From Siphonodentalium dalli (lineage: Eukaryota > Mollusca > Scaphopoda > Gadilida > Siphonodentaliidae), in assembly GCA_032622095.1 (NCBI GenBank), contig CP136063.1, positions 218,257,982 through 218,321,981 of the forward strand: a stretch of 64,000 nt of DNA, read 5' to 3'. Each line of letters opens with the position of its first letter. Within the stretch, counting starts at the first letter, position 1. Below are positions 21,551 through 31,771 of the stretch, in pieces. The translations under genes were made by a program, and so were the position numbers. The notes below the pieces were generated by a model. It ran no database searches. It had not been told where the DNA came from and saw nothing but the letters and a program-made list of their open reading frames with translations.

Positions 21551-21956
21551 TTCAGCTTTGTAGCTCGTTGTCGACCCCGCAATTAAATATACCCCAGTCT
21601 ATATTGTATAAAGTCTCATACAATGTTTTGGAGATATTGTATAAGTAACTGCTGCAACTTTAAAATAGCTTTCAATTGATATAAGAAACATATTTGTATC
21701 TTGTTTCTGTCAAATGTTATCATATTATCAATGTCGGGATTCCACACGAACATGTGTAAAATTCTTCAGAGATAATTGCATTCAAAGAATTTCTGGTAAT
21801 TTATTTCCGTAAGGAACAGGATTGCCATAGCAGCAAATATTTTTCTTTCGCTAAAACACGGCATATTGTTTATACATTTCTGGAAATGAATAAGAAACCT
21901 CTTTTCAATGCAATCAACATAATTATAATATCTGAATTGGTTCTTTTGTTATCTTG
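21551..21956. other. Unassigned AT-rich sequence
   Basis: No gene or repeat recognised. Confidence 0.35.
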
Positions 21957-23037
21957 GAATAGTGTAGGTAGTTAGGGACAAAAAATGCTCGGATCGATAC
22001 AAGTCGGATAAAAGCGCCATTTTTTAGTATCTTGTAGGACAGCATCTCTAGTCTAGGAATTTTCTCAAGAACCAACTTTTTGACCGACGTAGAGCCGAAA
22101 ATTCAAGATGGTGTCCAAGATGACCGCCGGTTTGAAGGTAACACACCTAATAGATTTGCGTCTCGATTTGATATGGTAAACATAATGAATTCCCCCACAT
22201 TATCTAACAATGATGTTTATAGAATAACAACCGCGACTTTTAGTTGAAAAATAGCCACAATTATTCAAGATGGATGCCAAAATGGCGGCCAAAACATAAG
22301 AAATTGGGTTTTTCCTTATTGTTTTATTAAATACTTTACAAATTCCGGTAGAAATGTGAGGTAGAATATGTGCTATATAAAAAGAATGAAATTATTCGCA
22401 GACTATGTTTCATTCTGTTGATGCTTAACAACCAAACGTGAATGACACTGATGTTATCAATTATATTTGCGACACTACTATATGGTTGGATAAATTGATT
22501 ACAACTTTGTATGTCGAGATGTTTACAAATAAAAAATTTAGTAGTGGATTTACAACGAATTTAGGAAACACTAAACGACAGACCCCATATTCATCAAACT
22601 CATTTTGGTTCTCAAAAACAAGAACATATGGAACGTATTCTGCCACATATCCTCATCATGAGGCCTCGTGTTCAAATTACCAATACTTAAATTCAGTATT
22701 TTTATGTCCAATTATATACAAATGATTGAAACGTATACTCAAAAGAATATTTGAGTTCGGAATAAGAAATAATATTATTTCCTTGTATCATATAGTGTCC
22801 TCAATTATTCCAGCAACAGAACATGAAACAATCATGCGAATAGCCCAGATTCAATAATATATACGTTAGTGCAATGTATTGTATATATATGCATATGTAT
22901 AATTTTGTATGTTATATTGTTGCTGGGATATACTCCGGGGGGTGGCCATGTGGTGGGAAGATGGGATCAGTAAATATGAAAATACACTTTGTTTTAATAA
23001 ATTGAACAATTCACTACTCACAACCACATCTGCACAA

Positions 23038-23232
23038 CTACGTACATGGAAGTTTGCGTTTTGAACATTTGCACCTGGAACAAACCGATTTGCAAACACA
23101 TTTAATCAATTCGTTGCACACTCTAGCCACTTCTGTGGTTGTCGTCGATACAGGAACAAAAGAACCGTTAATAAATTTCCACCCGAAAAGGTCTGGTTGG
23201 GGAATTTTTTTCACCAGAATCAATTCTATCAC
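23038..23232 (-). pseudogene. CXC-cysteine tail of the XPG-like protein, left arm
   Basis: A minus frame reads IPQPDLFGWKFINGSFVPV, then ARVCNELIKCVCKSVCSRCK and CSKRKLPCT. This is the C-terminal region of a multi-copy invertebrate protein family, recognisable by a P-x-x-(F/W)GW-x-x-x-G-x-(F/W)-x-P(V/L)W segment, then C-x-ELI-x-C-x-C-x-x-x-C-x-x-RCKC-x-K-x-x-L-x-C. The cysteine array resembles CXC (tesmin/TSO1-like) zinc clusters. The right arm carries the same region at about 27470-27650 on plus. The upstream part of the same gene on this arm lies beyond two insertions, at 25850-26290. Confidence 0.6.
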
Positions 23233-23905
23233 ACTTCCGATTCCGTCTCCATCAAATTAAGTTCCGACTCTTTCGTAGTTTGTTAAAACTATTTGAAGTT
23301 TCGATAGGCTGTTTATACACTGACTGTCAATACAGAATGTATTCTCTAATGACAATCGACAGATAAGGTCTTTGTACGCGCAAAATCGGCTGCTTGTGGT
23401 GCACATTTAGAGACGTGCATTTGTGTCTATTTCCCATGAGAATTAAGCAGCAGTTTGATGCTCCGATTTTCAGCCTTATCACATTTAAATTGGGCTGGAA
23501 CTTGTCAGGTTTTATGATAGAAAAGTAGTTATTATAGTAACCTGGTGTTCGATCATACAGTGATACATGTTCCAGCCCAACTAAAAGTGTCAAGGCCGAT
23601 AAACTTATCAAATTGCTGCTTAATTTAAATAGGAAATGCACAAAAACGCATTATGCCTCTAAGTGTGCACAAAAATAGCTGATTTCGGATTATTATCATC
23701 AATAAGCACGAGCAAAGACCTAATCTACGGATAGGTGTTTAGAAAATAGTTCTGTTTTAACATGTATAGTGTATGTATACATGGCGGCCAAACTTTGAAA
23801 ATATTTGTTTTAAATCGCGAAAGAGTCGGGACTTAGTTCGATAGAGACAGAACCGGAAAGGCATTCTATCGATTCTTGTGAAACAGTTTTCCCCCAGTGA
23901 GTCTT
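23200..23905. mobile_element. Small foldback nested in the left arm
   Basis: GGGGAATTTTTTTCACCAGAATC..TTCCGATTCCGTCTCCATC..TTCCGACTCTTTCG on the left is mirrored by CGAAAGAGTCGGGAC..GATAGAGACAGAACCGGAA..GATTCTTGTGAAACAGTTTTCCCCC on the right. It sits inside the XPG-like coding relic and is absent from the right arm. The TSD is not resolved, and the outermost few bases may belong to the arm. Confidence 0.55.
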
Positions 23906-23947
23906 GCAGATGCTGGAAACTTTGCATCTATTATGGGGCTTACAGTC

Positions 23948-25824
23948 GGTATGCGGCTGATACGGACCCTGGCGCTTACGGACCCTGACTCATACGGACT
24001 CTGGCTGATACGGACCACAGGCTGATACGGACCATGGCTCTAACGGACCCCGGCTCATACGGATCTCAATTAAAATATGCAATTTTGATTATGTTTTACT
24101 TTTCTAAACTCATGCTTGCAATTTTTACTTTCCAGTTCTAAAGTATATTTATTAATTCAAATTTAACATATACTTATGATTGTCTTATCACAAGGTGTAA
24201 CTGTGATCATTTCGGTGATGTTCTGACTTAGAAAACATTAATTGTGTCGTGTGCATGCCTGATCGGTAATTCTATCGTTGTATAAACACGCGCGTGTGAT
24301 CTCTTCATATCATTATATAAACAGACACGCGGTGATGAATGGTCAGTCATTGGTGATCAGTAACATGAATGGACAGAGTTTGATTTGTTCTGAAAACATG
24401 TTTGTAAAAAAAATAATATATTTATACCTTTATTTCCTCCAATTTCGGAGAGCTATACACAAGGTATGCACAAGGAAGTGTATTGTCATAGTTTTTAAAA
24501 CAAGCATGACACACGGTATTATTTACATACTGTACTGGAAGCATTATTATTCAGAAGAAACTAGTATGGGATATAAAGTAACGCTCTATTGTCAAATTTA
24601 ATGTTGTGTCGATCAATGTGTGCTTCCCGACTGCAATTCAACTGTTAGTACCTAAATGTTCGCATGCGTATTCAATTCAAAAGAAAAGAAACGAAGACAC
24701 TATAGGGGGATTTGGTATAACGCTCTTATGTGTAATTCAATATTAAACAGTGTTACTTTACACCTGATAAACATGACGTTGCAAGCTGATCCATCTAATG
24801 GAAGAAAAAAAACCCAGACGCTGCCATTATCGATACAAAATCTGGCTAAGTGTTGCTGATATATTTGGTCATTGTAGCGGTCTTTGATTTTTCCTATCTA
24901 TCCGAAGAAAATAAGTGTCTGCATGAAATATTCAGGAATGATTGTGTTATCTTTGTCACAAAGAACGCCCAAATGGTAACAAATTTAAAAATCTCTATGT
25001 TATTGAGCTGTTGGTACATGGCCCTCCTTCGATTTGAAGCAAAGCATTGTCCCCATATCTCTTATCTACCAGAATCGTTTCACGTGAATCTCGCCCCACC
25101 AAGAACCCGTGAGAAGTTAGCGACACTTGAGAAGCTTGACTGTCTGTTAAATCAAACCCCACAAACGCTCTTCAGCGGAATTACAGCATCCAAAAGTGGG
25201 TTGCACGAGAGGGCCGACGGCCCTTTCAAATCTTCCCGCGTATCATCCCAAACTCCAAACTTGCCTGACTGGCATACTTCATTTTTAATTCCACAATGTC
25301 TAACTGTACTTCATGTGGATATATCAGTCGGCTTTTCAGGAGGTTATTGGCTGCATTGAACCTGAATGTTCCAGTATTATTTCTATGTGAATATAAATTG
25401 ACATTTTTGTAATTTCATTTACAATTCCTGTGGTGATCTGAATCAGGTTTCTGAAGGGAAGATGCGTCGGCGATAAAAATGAGAGGAAAACGAGGGAGGC
25501 GACCGGGAAGTTGATATTCTTGTGGACAGACTACTTGTCAATGAGGATTACTGCCAGCAGGTTGTTGAACGAATTCCCCAATCTGTACGCCCCAGTATAA
25601 ATAATAATTCTCTGGTGGAACGTTGTTACACTTTTGTTGTGCCTCATTATATTCACATTTTGGTTATTTTAGTATGTATGTTGCCAGTATTTTAATTTAT
25701 TTAAATAAAGCAAAATATAGAGGTCCGTATGAGCCAGGTTTCATATCAGCCGGTGGTCCGTATGAGTCAGGATCCGTATCAGCCAGGGTCCGTAAGAGCG
25801 GAGGTCCGTATCAGCCGTCATTCC
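23948..25824. mobile_element. 1.88-kb TIR element nested in the left arm (8-bp TSD)
   Basis: The ends GGTATGCGGCTGATACGGAC and the reverse of GGTCCGTATCAGCCGTCATTCC are inverted. Each terminus is built from several copies of a GGCTGATACGGACC-like unit. Outside them TTACAGTC (23940-23947) and TCACAGTC (25825-25832) differ at one base, an imperfect 8-bp TSD of the kind left by hAT-type elements. The right arm of the host foldback preserves the uninterrupted site near 27450 (TCTGGACTGTAAGCCCCAC), which proves the insertion. Confidence 0.8.
24850..25359 (+). CDS. Unidentified 169-codon ORF in nested TIR element
   Basis: This is the longest uninterrupted frame in the window. The N-terminal third is hydrophobic (LLIYLVIVAVFDFSYLSEEN). 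The middle has ALLRFEAKHC, which recalls the (M/L)RFEAKH motif of some transposase-like invertebrate proteins. The C-terminal half (APPRTREKLATLEKLDCLLN) is charged and unrecognised. Its position in the middle of a TIR element makes a transposase remnant plausible, but a 510-bp frame in AT-rich DNA can also arise by chance. No promoter or splice sites were identified. Confidence 0.3.
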   Translation: MLLIYLVIVAVFDFSYLSEENKCLHEIFRNDCVIFVTKNAQMVTNLKISMLLSCWYMALLRFEAKHCPHISYLPESFHVNLAPPRTREKLATLEKLDCLLNQTPQTLFSGITASKSGLHERADGPFKSSRVSSQTPNLPDWHTSFLIPQCLTVLHVDISVGFSGGYWLH

Positions 25825-25849
25825 TCACAGTCCATATACCGACCTGATA

Positions 25850-26290
25850 TATACTAGTAGCACGATTTCTTTGGTGGTAACTGTTCGTGTGCACGACCTT
25901 TGCTGAATATTTCATGTCTATCTTCATTAACTGAGATCAGGTTCGCAGATTTGTCATAAATATCCACGATGAAATGCTAAATACATTCAAATAGTGGTGA
26001 TGAAATATCAAGTACCACAAAAGGATTCCTCGTAATTGACATCAAGCATTCTGTTAGCTCTGGGTAAGCTTTTCAAGCAACCCAAAAAGCGCGCTTACCC
26101 TTACCAAAGAAAAAGGAAGTTGAGTCGCATCCTGATATCGCATGGAAATGGTGGAAACACAGTTGAATTTTCTGAGCCCAATTGAATTGTATATATGTTG
26201 CGGATAACTTGGGATTTAGACTTGCCGAAAGACACAGTTTCAATACTTTGCATTGGAGTAGCATAGCATGCAGATGTCACAACAGAATCA
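25850..26290 (-). pseudogene. XPG/FEN-like motif region, left arm
   Basis: The minus strand contains QLCFHHFHAISGCDSTSFFF then GKGKRAFW (frame 26073-26264, minus). HAxxGCDxxSxFxGKGK is the signature of a family of XPG/FEN-like (PIN-fold) proteins that are multi-copy in invertebrates; the D of GCD is a metal-ligand position in XPG-type nucleases. The frame then hits a stop. Downstream the sequence continues to align with the right arm through ISSPLFECI- and RHE/KYS-type segments near 25880-26030. This is a decayed copy with several stops. Its mirror copy on the right arm (about 27140-27680) has lost GCD (it reads CVSTS) but keeps GKGKR. Confidence 0.6.
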
Positions 26291-27139
26291 CGATAATATC
26301 CTTGTCAACAGTACGAACAATAATCGATGAATAATGAGTTTGTAGCATATGAGATAAATGTCCGACTAATCTACTTCAGCTTCGTCATATGTATATCCAA
26401 AGAGAATAGGTTCCACATTAGGACCGTGTTATCATCCTCCGTTACGAAGATGGTTTTCCCTGCTAGGGTTTCCAATTTAAAGACATTCATTGACCAGTGC
26501 AAACAATTCTTGCCTGTTGGTTGTGTTTCTTAGAAATTCATTCCAATGCGGTGGATATTTTGTGGTAAGCCACAACCTTACATCGAATGCCGCAACCACG
26601 TTTCTCTCACGTTTCTGCTTTGATACTACCCTCTATTTACCTGCCCAAAAGCAAGTCAATTCTTCTACAATCTGTGACCTGCATCATAACATATTAAATA
26701 AACGTTGTGCTGATATACATTGAGAAGGTATGTCCGACTTTAGGTCTCAGTAAGTGTATACCCCCATCGAACACCTTACACTCGACCTTTGGATTTGGCT
26801 TAGTATCCGTGTAGTTTGAATCGGATGCGACCTTCATGCAGCTTAGGAAGTCACATGTATTACCACCCCTCCTTGCATAGGTGGTGGAATCGCTGGTTTT
26901 TGTGAGAAGAACATATAGTTCATATGCTACAAACCGATAATTCATCGATTATTGTTCACACTTTTGACACATATATTGCCGTGATCATGTTGGGACATCT
27001 GCATGCTATGCTTCTTCAATGGAAACATTTGAAACTGTTTGTCTTTCGAGAAGTCTAAATCCCATGTTACCTACAACATAGTTGATATGTGCAATTATAT
27101 GGGCTTAAAAATTCAACTGTACTTCCAATATTCCATCTG

Positions 27140-27680
27140 ATATCATGATGCGTTTCAACTTCCCTTTTCCTTGGTAAGGGTAAGCGCAATTTTGGGACGC
27201 TTGGAAAGCTTAGCTCACAGAATGCTTGATGCCATATACGAGGAATCCGTCTGTGGTTCTTGATGTTTCATCACCACTATTCGAGTGTATTTAGCATTTG
27301 GTCGTGATTGTTTATGACAAATCTGTGAACCTGATCTCAGTTAATGAAGCTAGACATGAAATGTTCAGCACTTGAACATCTACCACCAACGAGGAACCTG
27401 CTCTTGCAAATGAAAATCGTGCTATATGTATATCAGGCTGGTATCTGGACTGTAAGCCCCACAGTAGATGCAAAGTTTCCAGCAGCTGACTTCGTTGGAT
27501 GGAAATTGATTGACGGTTCTTTTGTTACTGTATGGATGACAACACAAAAGCAGCTAGAGTGTGCACAGAGCTAATTAAATATGTTTGCAAATCGGTTTGT
27601 TCCAGGTGAAAATGTTCAAGAAGCAAACTTCCAAGTACGAAGTTGTGGTTGTGAGAATGTGATTTGTTCAATTCTCAGTT
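27140..27680 (+). pseudogene. XPG-like/CXC protein relic, right arm
   Basis: Plus-strand mirror of the left-arm relics. It contains STSLFLGKGKRN, then (frame 27344-27574) LEHLPPTRNLLLQMKIVLYV, YQAGIWT, AAdFVGWKLIDGSFVTVW and a stop after LECAQS. In the next frame ELIKYVCKSVCSR and KCSRSKLPS follow. The order LPPT..LxxHxxxAxYQAG..W, then GW-x-x-x-G-x-F-x-x-VW, then CXC cysteines is the family's C-terminal half. The multiple stops and frame changes mean it is not translatable as a unit. Confidence 0.6.
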
Positions 27681-28519
27681 TATTTCAATTTCAAAGTATT
27701 TGTAATTGGAATAAGAGGCCGGGTGATGAAGATGTGTTGCAGAATACCTTCCATATGTTCCTGTTTTGAGAACCAAATTGAGTTTGACGATTATGGATTT
27801 TGTCATTTGGTGTTTCCTAATTTCGTGGTAAATCCACTACTAATTTTATATTTAATTGTAAAGATCTCGATATTCAAATTTTTATTCAATTGATCCAACC
27901 ATATAGTAGTGTCGCAAATATAATTGAAGACATCAGAGCCATTCAAGGTTCGTTTCTAAGCATTTACAGAATGAAACCCTGTCTGAGAATAATTTTGCTC
28001 ATTTTACATAGCACATATTCTACCTCACATTTGTACCAGAACAAACTATACTACTTCGCCTTTAGTGTGCATGACTCTTTCACATAGGTTATTCGGTCGA
28101 ATAATTAACACATAGTTGATATCATCTCTTATATTATCTCGAAAATTGTGAAGTATTTAAACAAAAATAAGGAAAAAACCAAACATTTCCATGTTTTGGC
28201 CTCCATTTTGGCATCCATCTTCAATAATTGTGGTCATTGTTCAACAAAAAGTGGGGGCTGTTATTCGACAAACACCATTCTTAGATAATAGGTGGAATTC
28301 GTTATGTTTAACATATCAAATTGAGAAGCAAACCTATTAGGTGTACCACCGTCAAACTGGCGGCCATCTTGGACGCCATCTTGAATATTCGGCACTATGT
28401 CGGTCAAAAAGTTGGTTCTTGAGAAAATTCCTAGACTAAAGATGCTGTCCTATAAGATATTAAAAAATGGCGCTTTTATCGATTTGTATTGATCAAAACG
28501 CTAACTACCTGCACTAGAA

Positions 28520-29340
28520 TGAATCTAACCGAATGGAACCGATTACGATTATTTGATATGTTCACAAAAACGACTACAGAACACAAATATATTATATGAC
28601 AAACCAATGACAAAATTCACAAGTCCGATCTTGGAAAAAACAAACCACACCATTTATCATATTACTCATAACAGCTCAAAATCGTTTATCTCAATCACAA
28701 TATGTTGTCTCTTATTGGCCATGACATTTCCTTTCTTTTGGTATATAATTCCATAGTATCAAACGAATTAAGACTTTAAGAGAAGTCGAGATATCGTATC
28801 AAAAACCAGCGAAACCTACTGGGAAAAGCAGTCGTAAGCCTGAGTCCGGTAAGTAGTGACTATATGGGAGATACATGTACATGTATACTAATTCAATTAG
28901 TATTATGATAACAAATGCGGAACTTGCGAATTCCCTGTAAGGATATGTCCAGTTAATTTCCATTGACTCCGTCAAGTTTTATATCAAACGAAAGAATATT
29001 TTATGGCATATAATATATACTGGGAGATATTTTTGGCTGAGTTGACATTTTTTAGAATTATTGAGGATATTAGGCGGACACCCAGAATGATAACCCGTTT
29101 TACCCCCAAATTTCCAGTCGATTTTGCAATTTTTCGGAACGATATCTCGAGTTCAAATATTGATTCCTTTAATTTTGTCCATTTATAAATGTCAAATGAT
29201 AGCGGATTTCATTGACAATAAGATATCTGGGGTGAGATAACTAATTTCGCGAATTTAGTAGGAATGAGGCAGTTTGCTCTATCGTCCGGTGATTGGATAC
29301 TAAATTCTGATTCTGACTATTGTAGTATATAGAGGATATG
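28520..29340. other. Unassigned AT-rich sequence
   Basis: No gene or repeat recognised. Confidence 0.35.
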
Positions 29341-29345
29341 AAATG

Positions 29346-29470
29346 AGTGTTTCTCTCATATGATATTTATGAAACGAGTCTAATAATTTTCAGTTTTCTC
29401 GAGCCTCCGGCGAGAGAAAACTTAAAATCGTGACGAGTTTCATAAATATCATATGAGAGAAACACGAATT
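29346..29470. repeat. Long near-perfect hairpin
   Basis: GTGTTTCTCTCATATGATAT..TTATGAAACGAGTC..TTTTCTCG pairs with CGAGAGAAAA..GACGAGTTTCATAA..ATCATATGAGAGAAACAC around an AGCCTCCGG loop. A CGAATTACATATTCTATTTATC block just right of it (29464) recurs at about 29703. Confidence 0.8.
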
Positions 29471-30024
29471 ACATATTCTATTTATCACATGACACCTATA
29501 AATTGATTATGATGTCCAAAACGCACACAAATCACTAAATAGCTATATGACATCGGCAGCAAAAGGTTACTGTGACGTCACTTCATTGCACCGGGAGCCC
29601 AATTACACCTGGTGAACTAGCAGAAATAATATGCACGCGAAGATATAGTGCGCTATTCTGTTCCCAGTTTGTGACATTATATCGTATGTTTATTAGATAA
29701 ATACGAATTACATATTCTATTTATCGTATAACAATGTCCAAAACTATATATTTCAAGATTATAATTGCGAGAATTTCGGCATCGCGTTGATTGACGCGCA
29801 CGAATTTGACCTGCATTAGTTAGAGATACGGCTCGGCACCGGCTGCCATTCAGCCAATCAACACACACTTTTTGTCAACAAACCAATCAAATTATCGGAA
29901 GGTGATATGAACTAGTAGTTCATATGAAATTGATTTATGACATACTTTCCAACGTAAATAATGATTGAGTCATATGATAAATGTATATATCGTTGAATCT
30001 ATAGTTTTCCCCCAGGGGCCTGTG
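29471..30024. other. Unassigned; contains short duplication at 29703
   Basis: Besides the repeat of the 29464 block, no gene is seen. Confidence 0.35.
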
Positions 30025-30125
30025 ATCGTAGTCGAATCTTATGCAGAATGAGGTTCCCAGAGCCGTACAGGATAGCGTCACTAAATTCACCATCTGCATG
30101 GGAACCTCATTCTGCTGTTAAACTT
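30025..30125. repeat. GCAGAATGAGGTTCCCA hairpin repeat
   Basis: GCAGAATGAGGTTCCCAGAG..GATAGCGTCACTAAATTCACC..GGGAACCTCATTCTGC folds on itself. Relatives occur at about 40455-40545 and 43577-43665, each next to a minisatellite. Confidence 0.7.
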
Positions 30126-30220
30126 GAATCTAGTCTCTACTTGAAGTGTTCGAGCGTTTCAGCTTCCACGATAAAGTCTAACAATGAGTGCCAGGTCCGA
30201 TTTTTGTATCAACCCATGTA

Positions 30221-30360
30221 CCCTGTGCCAATGCATTCTCTTATATATGCGAGTGGTCGCCTCGCATATATAAGAGAATGCATTGGCCTAACAATTTTTT
30301 TTTTTTTTTTCTTACAATTTTTTACAATTTTAATAATTTATTCTCATATTCTTTACAGAC
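30221..30360 (+). mobile_element. Hairpin MITE fragment (TA-target family)
   Basis: TACCCTGTGCCAATGCATTC, the hairpin, the T-run and the AATTTAATAATTTATTC body match the left part of 47770-48137. The copy ends in unrelated sequence near 30365. Confidence 0.75.
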
Positions 30361-30365
30361 TTATT

Positions 30366-31035
30366 TTGTAGGTTTAGGGCCGATGATATCGGCCCCTGGC
30401 ACTCAAAGGGCTATGTTGCTGAAGAAGTTTTTCATCAAGTCCGTGCGGCCGAACTTCGCTCGTTCTCTTATACCCCACTGTCAAGGGTGACGCGGACATG
30501 GTGATTTAAACGTGGCTTGTAGCCAATAAGATTGCTGGTTAAATCCGGATGTGGGGACAACTACTCATCAATGATGCTTTAGGTTAGAAAGGGTTAATGT
30601 CCCTGAAAAATCAACACAATTGAAAAATATAAACTCTGTGACCACCTCTGGTCTATGACATCGAATATGATAAACTTTCCAAACGGGTATATGGGGGTAT
30701 ATGAATGGCTTTAAAAATTTGAACTGGCACTTTCCACCAAATAGAGACGTTGCTCTAGTACGCCGAGCATGACGTCACCTGACGCCGGATCCATAGGTCG
30801 GCTACTGAATTATTCTTATTGGTGATGATTGGTGTGTATTTATCTGAGAACCTATATAAAGCACACTTAAATTGAGGCCGCATGGTTATTGTTGTGGGGA
30901 CAAAATCGTTGTCTCCGCCAAAATCGTGGGTGCATGGTCATTTAATACCTGGATGTCCCTTTCTTGAATCCCTCGGGTCCGCATCGTGGTTCAAAATTCA
31001 GGTATTATCTTCTGATGTTGCCGAAGATAATTAAT
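30366..31035. other. Unassigned; one reversed satellite unit near 30550
   Basis: ACTACTCATCAATGATGCTTTAGGTTAGAAAGGGTTAA near 30553 is a single inverted unit of the ~68-bp satellite. No gene recognised. Confidence 0.45.
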
Positions 31036-31771
31036 ATTATCCCATATAGGAACTGTTCAGATAATAATTTTAACCCTTTCTATACTAAAGTATCATTGAT
31101 GAGTAGTTATCACATAGGAATTATTCAGATAATAAGTTTAAACCTTTCTATACTAAAGCATCATTGGTGAGTAGTTATCCCATAGGAACTGTTCAGATAA
31201 TAAGTTTAACCCTTTCTATACTAAAGCATCATTCCTGAGTAGTTATCCCATAGGAACAGTTCAGATAATAAGTTTAACCCTTTCTATACTAAAGCATAAT
31301 TGGTGAGTAGTTATCCCATAGGATATATTCAGATACTCAGAATAACCCTTTCTATACTAAAGCATCATTGATAAGTATATAGTTATCCCATATGAAACAC
31401 TCAGATAATAAGTTTAATCCTTTATCTACTAATGCATCATTGATAAGAAGTTTTCCCATAGGAAATGTTCAGATAATAAGTAAAACCCTTTCTATACTAA
31501 AGCATCATAGATCAGTAGTTATCCCATAGCAATTGTTCATATAAAAAGTTTAAACCTTTCGATACTAAAACATCATTGATGAGTAGTTATCACATAGGAA
31601 ATGTTCAGATAATAAGTCTAACCATTTATATACTATAGCACCATTGCTCAGTAGTTATCCCATATGAAGTGTTCAGATAATAAGTTTAACCCTCTTTATA
31701 CCAAAGCATCATTGATGAATAGTTATCCTGAGGAAATGTTCAGATAATAAGCTTAACACTTTCTATACTAA
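31036..31771 (+). repeat. ~67-70 bp satellite array, block 2 (left of insertion)
   Basis: About eleven diverged units of the AACCCTTTCTATACTAAAGC / ATCATTGATGAGTAGTTATC satellite. The array is cut at 31771 by the TAGTG/CACTA element and resumes at 36019. Confidence 0.9.

Larger units (their letters stand above)
21960..28516. mobile_element. 6.6-kb foldback element with TAGTG/CACTA ends (AcademX-like candidate)
   Basis: The left end TAGTGTAGGTAGTTAG and the right end CTAACTACCTGCACTA are inverted, with GAA outside both ends (21957-21959, 28517-28519). The inverted arms continue for kilobases: AAAAGCGCCATTTTTTA, TTCTCAAGAACCAACTTTTTG, GCACATATTCTACCTCACATTT, GCGACACTACTATATGGTTGGAT, AAACCGATTTGCAAACA and onward to a symmetry centre near 26640. 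The left arm is interrupted by a 1877-bp TIR element and a smaller foldback. Both arms contain relics of one protein with an XPG/FEN-like motif and a CXC cysteine tail. From recall, AcademX transposons pair 3-4 bp TSDs with an XPG-type nuclease, so that family is my preferred reading. Confidence 0.75.
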
